A stretch of DNA of 64,000 nucleotides from Bog-950 sp046329535 (GTDB lineage: Bacteria; Bacteroidota; Bacteroidia; Chitinophagales; LD1): NCBI GenBank assembly GCA_046329535.1, contig JAXLUN010000008.1, positions 62,001-126,000 of the forward strand, read 5' to 3'. The position numbers and the translations under genes were made by a program. The notes under the pieces were generated by a model. The model saw only the letters and a program-made list of their open reading frames with translations. It searched no databases and had not been told where the DNA came from. Positions 39,547 to 48,411 of this stretch are shown piece after piece (position 1 is the stretch's first letter; each line of letters starts with the position of its first letter).

Positions 39547-41384
39547 CAAAATCGCAATTTTCTTTAAAGCTGTTATGGTTATCTGTAAGCTGTCTAATTT
39601 CAGGGTTATCTGTATCTGCCGGTGATTTAGACAAAGCATTTAAGTATTTGAATACCGGAGATTATCCAGGTGCCAATAAATTTTTAAAAGAAGTTCTGGC
39701 AGATGAACCAGATAACGCTGCAGCTAACTGGGGATTGGCAAAGTACTTTTCTGCAAAAGATAACAAAGCCTATCAGCTTGACTCAGCAAATTACTACATT
39801 AAGAAAGCCGTGTCTAAAATTCCTTTAAATCCTGATGATAAAGAATCCAAAAAGTTCCTATCGTTAGGTGTTCGAGACTACACCATACAGGCGCTTCAGA
39901 AATCAATCAATTTCGATGCCTATGCGTTGGCTGAACAACAGAACACATTGGAGTCTTATCAACATTTTGTCGATCAATACACAGACCCCTCTTTTCTCGA
40001 ACAGGCGGTCAACTTTCGAAACCAAAAGGCATATATGAGGGCCATGTCGTTAAAATCAACCGATGCATTAGCCGAGTTCATTAAGAAATATCCTCAGTCA
40101 GCAGAATTAAAGGAGGCTAAAGAGAGATATGAAAAGATGCTTTACGAACAAACTGTTGGCGATCAAACTTTCCAGAGTTACAAAAAATATATCGACTCCT
40201 ATCCTACAGGAGCCTACGTTGTGGATGCAAAGAAGATTTACAATGAGAAAGTTTTGGAGTATTATGTGAACAAAAAGAGTTTGGCAGCTTACATAGATTT
40301 TGAAAAAAACTACAAAGATCACCCGGCATACAATTCCATTCAGGACAGCATTTACAAATTAGCAACTCAGGCAGGAACAGTAGATGCATTCAAAAATTTT
40401 GTTAGAAACTATAAGCAAAACAGAAACATTCTTATTGGATGGGAACAGTTATACATCCTCTACACGTATGATGCAACTGATGAAGTCTATAGAAAATTTG
40501 CCTCTGAATATCCTGACTTCCCAAACAAAGACAAACTTTATAAAGACATTGATTTGGCTAAACGAGATTTGCACCCCATTCAACAGGCTGATAAATGGGG
40601 TTACGCAGAGCAACCATCAAAAGATTCCATTCAGGTTGTTATTCCTTTTGAGTATGAAGAAGCTTATGATTTTAAAAATGGGTATGCGGCTGTTCGATTG
40701 AAACCTTGTAACGAGAAGTGTTCTTACTTCTACATTGACAAAGGTAACCAACGCGCATTTGCTGCTGACTTTAATTATGCTGGCGATTTCAATAACGGGT
40801 TAGCGGTTGTAGGAATGGGCAATTGCGAAACTTCAGATTGTAAGTATGGAATGATTGACAAGCGCGGAATATTGGTTGTTCCGGCTGAATATGACGAGAT
40901 AAATGAACCTTCGGAAGGTCTTTATCTCGCCATGAAAGATGATAAGTATGGATTTATAGATTGTAATGGTCAAACGGCTATCTCACATAAATACACAGAT
41001 GCTCTGCCATATAAAATGGGACTAGCTGCAGTTGCTATTGACGGAAACTGGTTTTTTATAGACAAAACCGGAGCACAAAAATTTATTAACCGTTTTTTAG
41101 ACGTATCAAGTTTCAGTGATAGTCTATGTGCCGTAACCCAAGACAAAGAAACATGGGGATATATAGATGTGTATGGGAACTTTGCTATACAATCTCAATT
41201 TGAAACTGCAGAAGATTTTGAAAATGGATTTGCAATTGTATCCAAGAAAGAAAAAGACCCTAAAAATAAATCACTTACAATAAGCCAACGATACAAGATT
41301 GATAAAACAGGAAAGATAGTTGAGAAACTAGCTGCGCCTAAAGAGCCTGTTTCCAAATATGTTAAGAGAAAAGGAAGAAGGTGA
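39543..41384 (+). CDS. Exported TPR plus WG-repeat protein
   Basis: 613 residues starting at the ATGA overlap with the racemase. Signal peptide MTKSQFSLKLLWLSVSCLISGLSVSAG. Residues 28-330 are TPR-like helical pairs (KAFKYLNTGDYPGANKFLKEVLADEPDN; YALAEQQNTLESYQHFVDQYTD; the SYPTGAYVVDAKKIYN type repeats). Residues about 345-590 are WG repeats of the form KYGMIDKRGILVVPAEYDEI, KYGFIDCNGQTAISHKYTDA, NWFFIDKTGAQKF and TWGYIDVYGNFAIQSQFETA. WG proteins in Bacteroidota are exported and of unknown function. The translational coupling to a cytosolic racemase is odd. A basic tail VKRKGRR ends it. Confidence 0.82.
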   Translation: MTKSQFSLKLLWLSVSCLISGLSVSAGDLDKAFKYLNTGDYPGANKFLKEVLADEPDNAAANWGLAKYFSAKDNKAYQLDSANYYIKKAVSKIPLNPDDKESKKFLSLGVRDYTIQALQKSINFDAYALAEQQNTLESYQHFVDQYTDPSFLEQAVNFRNQKAYMRAMSLKSTDALAEFIKKYPQSAELKEAKERYEKMLYEQTVGDQTFQSYKKYIDSYPTGAYVVDAKKIYNEKVLEYYVNKKSLAAYIDFEKNYKDHPAYNSIQDSIYKLATQAGTVDAFKNFVRNYKQNRNILIGWEQLYILYTYDATDEVYRKFASEYPDFPNKDKLYKDIDLAKRDLHPIQQADKWGYAEQPSKDSIQVVIPFEYEEAYDFKNGYAAVRLKPCNEKCSYFYIDKGNQRAFAADFNYAGDFNNGLAVVGMGNCETSDCKYGMIDKRGILVVPAEYDEINEPSEGLYLAMKDDKYGFIDCNGQTAISHKYTDALPYKMGLAAVAIDGNWFFIDKTGAQKFINRFLDVSSFSDSLCAVTQDKETWGYIDVYGNFAIQSQFETAEDFENGFAIVSKKEKDPKNKSLTISQRYKIDKTGKIVEKLAAPKEPVSKYVKRKGRR

Positions 41385-41470
41385 TTCTGTTGAACAAACT
41401 CCACACAGATTGACTTTGTAACTGAATTTCCGTAATACTTTACATATTTGCACCCCATTTATCAATATCC

Positions 41471-42460
41471 ATGTATCAATTAATAAAAGATTTTCCAGAA
41501 CAATTAACAAAAGCTCTTGAAATAGGAGAATCATCTGGTTTTCAATCTAATTCTGGTAGAGTGATTAAAAATGTTGTTGTATCTGGCTTAGGTGGCTCGG
41601 GGATTGGAGGAAATATCTTGTCTGAATTACTAAGAGAATCATTACAGGTACCAGTAATAGTAAGCAAAAGTTACTTTTTACCAGCTTTTATCGATGACTC
41701 CACTTTATTAATTCTTACTTCTTATTCTGGAAATACCGAAGAAACAATTTCATGCGCTAATCAAGCAATAAGCCAAGGAATAAAACCTGTTTGCATCACT
41801 TCTGGTGGCAAATTGGAAGAACTTGCTTTAGCAAATTCTTTCGATTTAATCAAAATTCCCTCTGGTTTCCCGCCACGCACCTGTTTAGGCTACTCCACAA
41901 CTTTACTGTTCTACGAGCTGCACAATCACAAATTGATAGACGATTCATTTAAAGTTTCTATTAGGCAAGTAATTCAGTTGCTTCTACAGGAACAACCTAA
42001 AGTAATGGAAGATGCAGAGTTTTTATCTGGAAAACTACTCGGAAAGATCTTAGTTGTCTATGCAGAGGATAAATATGAAAGTACCGCACTCAGATTAAAA
42101 CAACAGATAAACGAGAACTCTAAACTGCACTGCTGGTACAACGTAATTCCCGAAATGAATCATAATGAACTGGTCGGTTGGCGAGAACAGAATGATGCCC
42201 TGGCAGTATTAATTCTCCGAGCAGATGATGAATACCATCGCAACACAGAGCGAATTCTTTTTAAGAAAGATGTGATTGTAAAACTTTCAGAGAATGTCTA
42301 CGAAATTGATGCAAAAGGAGCCAATACTTTTGAGAAACACTTTTATCTTATTCATTTTGGAGATTGGCTCTCTTACTATCTGGGAGTAGCTCAAGGCTAT
42401 GACCCAATGGAAATAGATGTACTCAACTCGTTGAAGGGACACATGAGCAGCATCAAGTAA
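41471..42460 (+). CDS. Bifunctional phosphoglucose/phosphomannose isomerase (SIS domains)
   Basis: 329 residues with two SIS domains. The N-terminal one shows VVVSGLGGSGIGGNILSEL (about 35-53) and LTSYSGNTEETISC (about 82-95). The PGI/PMI family signature PEMNHNELVGW is at about 229-239 and contains the catalytic Glu/His. The end is HFYLIHFGDWLSYYLGVAQGYDPMEIDVLNSLK. Interconverts fructose 6-phosphate with glucose 6-phosphate and mannose 6-phosphate. Cytosolic. The family is typical of archaea and Bacteroidota. It is 86 bp after the WG protein and 37 bp before rluD, on the same strand. Confidence 0.9.
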   Translation: MYQLIKDFPEQLTKALEIGESSGFQSNSGRVIKNVVVSGLGGSGIGGNILSELLRESLQVPVIVSKSYFLPAFIDDSTLLILTSYSGNTEETISCANQAISQGIKPVCITSGGKLEELALANSFDLIKIPSGFPPRTCLGYSTTLLFYELHNHKLIDDSFKVSIRQVIQLLLQEQPKVMEDAEFLSGKLLGKILVVYAEDKYESTALRLKQQINENSKLHCWYNVIPEMNHNELVGWREQNDALAVLILRADDEYHRNTERILFKKDVIVKLSENVYEIDAKGANTFEKHFYLIHFGDWLSYYLGVAQGYDPMEIDVLNSLKGHMSSIK

Positions 42461-42497
42461 TCAGTTTTGGTCAAGAATATTTTAGCAGCAAACAGAT

Positions 42498-43565
42498 ATG
42501 AAAAAGGAATTAATAGATGAGGATATTGCTGCGATTGCCGGTGAAACTGGTGATGAATTGATAGAACAGGTAAAACTGACTGTTGATAAAGGCCAAAGTT
42601 CGGTTCGCATTGATAAGTTCATTCATACTTTTCTTGGACATAACATCAGTAGAACCAAAATACAGGCTGCTGCTGAATCAGGTAGCGTTTTAGTAAACGG
42701 TAAGCCTGTTAAATCGAATTATAAAATTCGCCCCCTAGATGAAATTCTGCTGCTGATACCCAAACATCAGGAGAATTATGATTTAGTTCCGGAGAATATT
42801 CCAATTGACATTGTTTATGAAGATGAGGATGTAATTGTTATCAATAAATCTCCTGACATAGTTGTTCATCCTGGGCTTGGAAATCACAGGGGCACGCTCA
42901 TAAATGCAGTTTTGTGGCATTTTAAAAACTTACCGGCAGGTAAGGAAGAGTTCAGGCCTGGTCTTGTTCATCGTTTAGACAAAGGTACCAGTGGATTAAT
43001 TGTTTTAGCTAAAACGGAACATGCATTAGCACACTTAGCCAAACAATTTTTTGACCGTAAAACAAAACGCAAATACGTTGCCTTGGTTTGGGGCGATTTA
43101 AAAGAAGACGAGGGAACTGTTCAGGTAAACATAGGGCGTGACACTCGCGAAAGAATGCAGATGCAGACATATCCTGAAGGTGATGGAGGGAAACATGCGG
43201 TAACTCATTACAAAGTTATTGAGCGATTGAATTATGTCACTTTGGTTGAGTGTCGATTAGAAACCGGAAGAACTCATCAAATTCGTGTGCACATGAAATA
43301 TATTGGGCACACTCTTTTTAATGATGAAAGATATGAGGGAAACAGGATTTTAAAGGGAACCGTTTACAGCAAATACAAACAATTCATAGAGAACTGCTTT
43401 GACATTATGCCTCGCCAAGCACTACATGCCGCTACTCTCGGCTTTATTCATCCTGTTACAAGAAAAGAGTTATTCTTTGAAGCACCTCTACCTGCAGAGT
43501 TTCAAACTGTTCTTGAAAAATGGAGGAAATACTGGCTAAATCCAAATGCCGGATTAAATGAATAG
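42498..43565 (+). CDS. rluD: Large-subunit rRNA pseudouridine synthase (RluD family)
   Basis: 355 residues. An S4 RNA-binding domain is at about 36-95 (VRIDKFIHTFLGHNISRTKIQAAAESGSVLVNGKPV). The catalytic domain carries Asp161 in LVHRLDKGTSGLIVLAK. Further RluD features: IDIVYEDEDVIVINKSPDIVVHPG, RTHQIRVHMKYIGHTLFNDERYE and ARQALHAATLGF with R replaced here by PRQALHAATLGFIHP. An N-terminal acidic extension of about 25 residues precedes the S4 domain. Modifies helix 69 of 23S rRNA in the family. It is convergent with the YdcF-like gene (17 bp apart). Confidence 0.93.
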   Translation: MKKELIDEDIAAIAGETGDELIEQVKLTVDKGQSSVRIDKFIHTFLGHNISRTKIQAAAESGSVLVNGKPVKSNYKIRPLDEILLLIPKHQENYDLVPENIPIDIVYEDEDVIVINKSPDIVVHPGLGNHRGTLINAVLWHFKNLPAGKEEFRPGLVHRLDKGTSGLIVLAKTEHALAHLAKQFFDRKTKRKYVALVWGDLKEDEGTVQVNIGRDTRERMQMQTYPEGDGGKHAVTHYKVIERLNYVTLVECRLETGRTHQIRVHMKYIGHTLFNDERYEGNRILKGTVYSKYKQFIENCFDIMPRQALHAATLGFIHPVTRKELFFEAPLPAEFQTVLEKWRKYWLNPNAGLNE

Positions 43566-43582
43566 TTTACTCACATTTACTA

Positions 43583-44176
43583 TCATCTTTCTTTAAGAGG
43601 TATAAAACTTTCTACTCTCATCTCTCTGGTGTCTATTGCCGGCAAGGGGCGGTCATAAGTTTTCATGCAATCTACAGGCATAGGCAAATAAGAAATCATA
43701 TCCCGTTTTTCATAATACCGCAAATAAGCAAATTGAAACGGATCCGTAGCGATAGCCATTGTTTTAAAACCAAGCTCCTTGCCCATATTCATCCCAAGCT
43801 GAATATTCTCTACGCCATGAAGGGCTTTCGATTCTGAAAATGTTTTGTTGGAAGGAATTCCAAGTGAATCAGCAATTGTTTTCATGCACTTACCTTCAAC
43901 AAACGGTGAGTGAACAGCATCTCCTGAAAAAATAATATGCCTGGCAATTCCTTTATCGAAAAGGTTTTTTGCCCAGAACATTCTAGCCTTCATCATTCTG
44001 TTTGGATTCAAACTATCGTAGGGAATTCCCGGTACAATAATCACATCGAATGGAGCATACCGGATACTTTGCTGATATGTTTCAGAAATATTTTTTCGCA
44101 AAAAATATGAACCCGTTTTGAATAAAAGTAAAACAATTAAACCTGTTACCAAAAGATACTTTAACATGCGCACCAT
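43583..44176 (-). CDS. YdcF/SanA-type (DUF218) membrane-anchored protein
   Basis: 197 residues with one N-terminal transmembrane helix (LKYLLVTGLIVLLLFKTGSYFL) and a DUF218 domain. Its motifs are FDVIIVPGIPYDS, ARMFWAKNLFDKGIARHIIFSGDAVHS, VEGKCMKTIADSLGIP and the repeated ATDPFQFAYLRYYE. The family includes SanA and ElyC, linked to envelope integrity. The biochemical role is unknown. It is the last gene of the rlmH-rhomboid-aldolase operon (7 bp after the aldolase stop). Start taken at ATG 44176; a second ATG three codons in is equally possible. Confidence 0.85.
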   Translation of the reverse strand: MVRMLKYLLVTGLIVLLLFKTGSYFLRKNISETYQQSIRYAPFDVIIVPGIPYDSLNPNRMMKARMFWAKNLFDKGIARHIIFSGDAVHSPFVEGKCMKTIADSLGIPSNKTFSESKALHGVENIQLGMNMGKELGFKTMAIATDPFQFAYLRYYEKRDMISYLPMPVDCMKTYDRPLPAIDTREMRVESFIPLKER

Positions 44177-44183
44177 ACAATTC

Positions 44184-45194
44184 TTACAATTTCATACTTG
44201 GAATAATGGCCAGTGTTTTAGCATGCATTTCTGAATTGTAATCAAGGTGGGTGACCATTCTAACAGACGTGAGGGAAAAAGGCTGAACTTTGATTCCATG
44301 AGACAAAAATATCTCAGCCACCATGTTCGAATCGCTAACTTCAAATATTACAATATTAGTTTCGGCTGGCAAAACAGATTTTACCCATTTCTGCTTACCT
44401 AGAATATCAGCCAGCTCTTTAGCTCGTTGATGATCTTCATTTAGTCTACTAACATTATTATCCAAGGCATATATGCAGGCTGCAGCCAACAAGCCACTCT
44501 GCCGCATACCACCTCCCATTACTTTCCTGATTTTTCTGCTTTTTTTTATAAAGTCCTTTCTTCCTGCTAAAACACTACCTACAGGAGCTCCTAATCCCTT
44601 GCTAATACAAATTGATACACTATCAAACAATCCGTTTAAATCTTCAGGTGTCCTGTTTAAAGCTATTAATGCATTGAAAATACGTGCGCCATCCAGATGA
44701 TAAATTAAACTATTGGTTTTACAGAAATCTGAAATTAATTTCATCTCTTCTATAGAGTAAACACTTCCACCACCCTTGTTTACTGTATTTTCAATAGCCA
44801 CCATTTTCGTATTAGGCAGCCAATCAAAATCAGGCTGAATAAGTGCTGCTATCTGGCCAGTAGTCATCTTACCATTAATGCCTTCTGTTAATCGAATGGA
44901 AACCCCTGAATGAAATGCCCATCCTCCGGTCTCATAATTATAGATATGGCAAATTTTATCGCAGATTATTTCATCCAAAGGCTGTGTATGAGCTTTGATT
45001 GCGATTTGGTTTGTCATAGTGCCGCTGGGGCAAAAAAGAGCGGCTTCCATTCCAAATAAAGCGGCCACTTTTTCTTCCAGTTTTTTTATGGTCGAATCTT
45101 CACCAAACACATCGTCTCCTATATCGGCTGCCAGCATCGCTTCTAACATCTGCTTACTTGGCTTGGTGACCGTATCAGAACGCAAATCAATCAT
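44184..45194 (-). CDS. ltaE: Low-specificity L-threonine aldolase
   Basis: Cleaves L-threonine (and allo-threonine) to glycine and acetaldehyde with PLP. 336 residues starting at the ATG of MIDLRSDTVTKPS, where the family normally begins. Frames continue upstream into the rhomboid gene but are not real. Near-cognate ATGs at 45200 and 45212 would add 2 or 6 residues. The PLP lysine is Lys199 in CISKGLGAPVGSVLAG, with Asp168 in YHLDGARIFNA. GDDVFGEDSTIKKLEEK and ENTVNKGGG are other family marks. It lies 10 bp after the rhomboid stop. Confidence 0.93.
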   Translation of the reverse strand: MIDLRSDTVTKPSKQMLEAMLAADIGDDVFGEDSTIKKLEEKVAALFGMEAALFCPSGTMTNQIAIKAHTQPLDEIICDKICHIYNYETGGWAFHSGVSIRLTEGINGKMTTGQIAALIQPDFDWLPNTKMVAIENTVNKGGGSVYSIEEMKLISDFCKTNSLIYHLDGARIFNALIALNRTPEDLNGLFDSVSICISKGLGAPVGSVLAGRKDFIKKSRKIRKVMGGGMRQSGLLAAACIYALDNNVSRLNEDHQRAKELADILGKQKWVKSVLPAETNIVIFEVSDSNMVAEIFLSHGIKVQPFSLTSVRMVTHLDYNSEMHAKTLAIIPSMKL

Positions 45195-45204
45195 GGTCAT
45201 ATCA

Positions 45205-45819
45205 TTATGCATTAAACAACTGCTGAACAAAAATCTGTAACAATCTAGGCTCAAAAAGAAGCGGAAACACAAAACCAAAAATAGAACCGGTAAAATGTGC
45301 CAGATGGCCGATATTGTCAGTGCCTCGTTTAGCCATGTAAACACAGTAAAGAAGGTATAATGGACCGAAAATAAATGCCGGAATACCAATTGGAATAAAG
45401 AAAAAGTAAATCTTACCCTTTGGATTGAGAAGTATATAAGAAAACACAACAGCAGCTACTCCCCCGCTTGCCCCAAGACTTTTATATTGAGTATTTTCTC
45501 TCTGTTTAAAAAGATTCCAGATATCAGCAGATGCTACTGCACCAAAATACATGAGTATAAAAAGAGTATGCCCCTTTCCTTCAAAAATGTATTCAAATGA
45601 AGTTTCTATGTATGCGCCAAAACTATAAAGTGCAAGCATGTTAAATGCCAGATGGCCCAAATCGGCATGAATAAAACTGCACGATAACAACCGATGCCAT
45701 TCATTATTTCTCCAAATTTTATAAGGCCAGAATACAAGATTTTCAATAATCAGTTGATTACTGAACGCCATAATGGAAATGATTACAGTAACGACAATAA
45801 TTAAGAGAGTTATGTTCAT
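45205..45819 (-). CDS. Rhomboid intramembrane serine protease
   Basis: 204 residues with six hydrophobic helices. The catalytic Ser118 is in SLGASGGVAAVVF and the catalytic His is His175 in NIGHLAHFTGSIFG. The FIHADLGHLAFNMLALYSFG block (49-68) holds the His/Asn oxyanion helpers. The first helix is short and precedes the core (MNITLLIIVVTVIISIMAFS). Cleaves transmembrane substrates; none is identifiable here. It is second in an operon after rlmH (26 bp) and before threonine aldolase. Confidence 0.9.
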   Translation of the reverse strand: MNITLLIIVVTVIISIMAFSNQLIIENLVFWPYKIWRNNEWHRLLSCSFIHADLGHLAFNMLALYSFGAYIETSFEYIFEGKGHTLFILMYFGAVASADIWNLFKQRENTQYKSLGASGGVAAVVFSYILLNPKGKIYFFFIPIGIPAFIFGPLYLLYCVYMAKRGTDNIGHLAHFTGSIFGFVFPLLFEPRLLQIFVQQLFNA

Positions 45820-45845
45820 GAGATTAATTACTAAAGGTGGTTAAG

Positions 45846-46316
45846 CTATTCGTGATGATACGGCTCATTATTGATAATGGCAAATGCCCGATAAAGTTGT
45901 TCTGCAAAAATAACCCGGATTATCTGATGACTAAAGGTCATTTTAGATAGGCTGACCTTCGCATTGGCCCTTTTATAGACTGCATCACTAAAACCATAAG
46001 CTCCTCCTACAATAAAATATACACTCTTGTATGATTGATTCATTAAACTTTGAATGTAAGAAGAAAACTGTAAGGAGGTGAACTCTTTGCCTTTATCATC
46101 CAGCAAAACAACATAGTCAGAGGGCAATAGTTTTTTCAAGATTAGCTCTCCTTCTTTATCTGTAATTACATTCCTGTCACCAGCTTTTATGGCGGAATTG
46201 TCCAATATAGCTTCCTCAATTTTCACATACCGGCTAATCCGTTTTTCATATTCTCTACATAGTGATTTAATTTCAGTAGAAGATGTTTTACCTAAATACA
46301 GAAGAGTTACTTTCAT
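45846..46316 (-). CDS. rlmH: 23S rRNA (pseudouridine1915-N3)-methyltransferase
   Basis: 156 residues, the standard SPOUT size. MKVTLLYLGKT opens it. The knot region shows YVVLLDDKGKEFTSLQFSSYI, FIVGGAYGFSDAVYKRANAKVSLSKMTFSHQIIRVIFAEQLYRAFAIINNEPYHHE when read from about 105 to 156. Every conserved RlmH block, including the C-terminal PYHH, is intact. It methylates the pseudouridine made by RluD-type enzymes, and rluD lies 2.3 kb away on the opposite strand. First gene of a four-gene minus operon. Confidence 0.95.
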   Translation of the reverse strand: MKVTLLYLGKTSSTEIKSLCREYEKRISRYVKIEEAILDNSAIKAGDRNVITDKEGELILKKLLPSDYVVLLDDKGKEFTSLQFSSYIQSLMNQSYKSVYFIVGGAYGFSDAVYKRANAKVSLSKMTFSHQIIRVIFAEQLYRAFAIINNEPYHHE

Positions 46317-46379
46317 ACGATGGTATTAATAATTGCCATTATCCATTACATTCACAGCTCAATTTTATATTAGGCAACC

Positions 46380-46781
46380 ATGCAAAAAAAAACCGTTTTA
46401 ATACTTCTTGTTGTTTTTTTATTTCTAACAGGCTGCTCTGATAAATCTAAATTATTAGTTGGCGAATGGCGAGTTAATAATCTCAAATATACTCGAGAAA
46501 TTCCTGCCGAGATGCAACCAACCATTGATAATACAGTAAATCAGTTGCGAAACTCTTTTGTGCTAACATATAACGCAGATGGAACCTATACTACAAGCAT
46601 GGGCGAACAGGTATTAAAAGGCAATTGGAAGTTGAACTGGAATTCTACTAAAATCACCGCTACAAGCAGTTCAAGCGATATTAAAACTTATGAGGTAAAG
46701 GAATTGACTGAAAGTAATTTGACTTTTCAGGTTAATGAAGGTGGTGAGGAAGTAATTTTTGAAATGGTAAGAGCAAAATAA
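46380..46781 (+). CDS. Small lipocalin-like lipoprotein
   Basis: 133 residues. Lipoprotein signal with Cys at 19 (LLVVFLFLTGC-SDKS). The mature part starts LLVGEWRVNNLKYTREI and reads as a small up-and-down barrel: SFVLTYNADGTYTTSMGEQVLKGNWKLN, TSSSSDIKTYEVKELTESNLTFQV, EEVIFEMVRAK. The GxW at the start and the 'G.W.l' strand are typical of lipocalin-like domains (DUF4923/DUF5004 kinds) in this phylum. Ligand unknown. An eight-base gap leads to a second, similar gene. Confidence 0.8.
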   Translation: MQKKTVLILLVVFLFLTGCSDKSKLLVGEWRVNNLKYTREIPAEMQPTIDNTVNQLRNSFVLTYNADGTYTTSMGEQVLKGNWKLNWNSTKITATSSSSDIKTYEVKELTESNLTFQVNEGGEEVIFEMVRAK

Positions 46782-46789
46782 TATGTGAC

Positions 46790-47191
46790 ATGCGAAAGAA
46801 ATCAATAATCATCACTCTAGTTATAATGGTATTTGCTGCGGCTTGCAACAACAAAAAGAATGAAGCCCTAACCGGAATCTGGAAACTTAAAACGATGGAT
46901 GTTAACGGGGTATCTATACAAGGCGAGGCATTGGGAAACTGGCTCTGGGAATTTAATGATGAAGGTGGCTACATGATTAATGTAGCTGGAGCAATAGAGA
47001 AAGGGAAATACAACTATGATGGTAAAAAGCTCATCTTAAAATCTTTAACCAGTAAGGACCGGCCAGAGCAAACGTATAATGTAGTTCAACTTGACTCCGT
47101 ATCGATGTTACTGTCATCAGTTACTGATAATAATACCAGCAAGCTCAATTTTATTAAGATTGATGAAGGAGAATTAGGGGAAAAAGACTAG
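46790..47191 (+). CDS. Small lipocalin-like lipoprotein (second copy)
   Basis: 133 residues, same length and plan as the previous gene. Lipobox MVFAAAC at about 13-19, then NNKKNEALTGIWKLKTMDVNGV. Strands: LWEFNDEGGYMINVAGAIEKGKYNYDGKKLILKSL, TYNVVQLDSVSMLLSSVTDN, SKLNFIKID. The GIWKL opening and the GKY-x-x-DGKKL strand are again lipocalin-like. It may be an old duplicate. Expected on the inner leaflet or surface side of the outer membrane. Confidence 0.8.
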   Translation: MRKKSIIITLVIMVFAAACNNKKNEALTGIWKLKTMDVNGVSIQGEALGNWLWEFNDEGGYMINVAGAIEKGKYNYDGKKLILKSLTSKDRPEQTYNVVQLDSVSMLLSSVTDNNTSKLNFIKIDEGELGEKD

Positions 47192-47286
47192 TAGCAGATC
47201 AGCTCTATACTTGAGGGAAGATATGAAGTAAATCATTCCTTTTCCATTTATTACAACTCATTTTTGCAGCCATAAAATACAAACTT

Positions 47287-47715
47287 ATGGCTAAGCAAAA
47301 GAACGTAACTCGCATCGGATTGTGGCTGGATCATTCAGTTGCTCACTTTATTGACTTCAATAAGGGCAGAGTAGTTATTGAAAGTATCGAATCTTCCATT
47401 GAAAGCCATGTACACACTAAAAGTGAAAAAGGTAATGTTACTAAGTTGAGCAAAATCCGTTCAAACAACAACGAAAAAGTAAAATACGACCGGCATCAAA
47501 ATCAATTACGTTATTACTATAAGGTAATTTCCAAGATGATAAAGCCTTATGATTGGGTATATATATTTGGTCCTACCACCGCCAAAAATGAGTTAATTAA
47601 CTACATCCGGTCAAAAGAGAAATTGAAAAACAAAACTTATATCATTGGCTCAGCCGAAGAAATGACGGTCAACCAAATGGTTGCCAAAGCCAAAGAAGTC
47701 TTGGCTGGTAGTTAA
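47287..47715 (+). CDS. Basic cytoplasmic protein with an eRF1-like plan
   Basis: 142 residues, lysine-rich, no signal. The N-part IGLWLDHSVAHFIDFNKGRVVIES starts like the 'iGiWlDh..A.li' proteins often labelled translational-machinery or host-attachment-like. The C-part WVYIFGPTTAKNELINYIRSKEKLKNKTYIIGSAEEMTVNQMVAKAKEVL resembles the Rossmann-like second half of such proteins (bacterial eRF1 relatives). The middle (VHTKSEKGNVTKLSKIRSNNNEKVK) is a charged loop. The family call is from memory of the pattern, not proven here. It overlaps the convergent YggS gene by 4 bp. Confidence 0.65.
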   Translation: MAKQKNVTRIGLWLDHSVAHFIDFNKGRVVIESIESSIESHVHTKSEKGNVTKLSKIRSNNNEKVKYDRHQNQLRYYYKVISKMIKPYDWVYIFGPTTAKNELINYIRSKEKLKNKTYIIGSAEEMTVNQMVAKAKEVLAGS

Positions 47716-48377
47716 TCTCGTTCCCCAAACAGCATACTGCCGATGCGTATCAGTGTAGCTCCGTTTCTCAAGGCGATTATGTAATCAGAACTCATACCCA
47801 TTGAAATATGTCTGAATTCATTTGAGCTGGAGAAGTAGTTTTCTTTTAACTCATCAAACAATTCACGTAAGCTTTTAAACTCAGAATCCACTTTAACATA
47901 GTCTATCGTGTTAGACGCCATTCCCATTAACCCACAAATCCGGATATTGGTAAGTTGCCTATAATCTTCTGATTCAATAACATGAACCGCTTCATCCCGG
48001 TTTAAACCAAATTTTGTTTCCTCGGTAGCAATATAAATCTGCAATAGACAATCAATGATGCGATTGTACTTCAACGCCTGCTTATTTATCTCCTGCAAAA
48101 GTTTCAAGCTATCTACAGAATGGATCAAACTCACAAAAGGAGCTATGTATTTCACCTTGTTAGTTTGTAAATGACCAATCAAATGCCATTCAATATCCTT
48201 AGGGAGCACCTCAAACTTTTCTACCAGTTCTTGTACCTTATTTTCTCCGAAAATCCTTTGGCCGACCTGATAAAGACATAAAATATCTTCTACAGGTTTC
48301 GTTTTAGATACAGCAACCAACTTGGCTTTCTGCGATTCAATTTCGTGTGTAAGCTGTTTGTATTTTTCAAGATTCAT
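47712..48377 (-). CDS. YggS-family PLP-binding protein (PLP homeostasis)
   Basis: 221 residues, single TIM-barrel domain. The PLP lysine is Lys25 in LVAVSKTKPVEDI. Further blocks: RIFGENKVQELVEK, IEWHLIGHLQTNKVKYIAPFVSLIHSVDS, CLLQIYIATEETKFGLN, GLMGMAS and the phosphate-binding end EFRHISMGMSSDYIIALRNGATLIRIGSMLFGERD (taken from about 187). No catalytic activity is known for the family; it buffers PLP. Divergent from the DUF4296 lipoprotein. Confidence 0.94.
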   Translation of the reverse strand: MNLEKYKQLTHEIESQKAKLVAVSKTKPVEDILCLYQVGQRIFGENKVQELVEKFEVLPKDIEWHLIGHLQTNKVKYIAPFVSLIHSVDSLKLLQEINKQALKYNRIIDCLLQIYIATEETKFGLNRDEAVHVIESEDYRQLTNIRICGLMGMASNTIDYVKVDSEFKSLRELFDELKENYFSSSNEFRHISMGMSSDYIIALRNGATLIRIGSMLFGERD

Positions 48378-48411
48378 TTAAGCAGTAATTCTATTTTTGA
48401 TGCTAATTTAT

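Noticed and set aside
45195..45449. Upstream extension of the threonine aldolase
   Set aside because: It reads through the rhomboid gene in another frame and precedes the normal family start MIDLRSDTVT.
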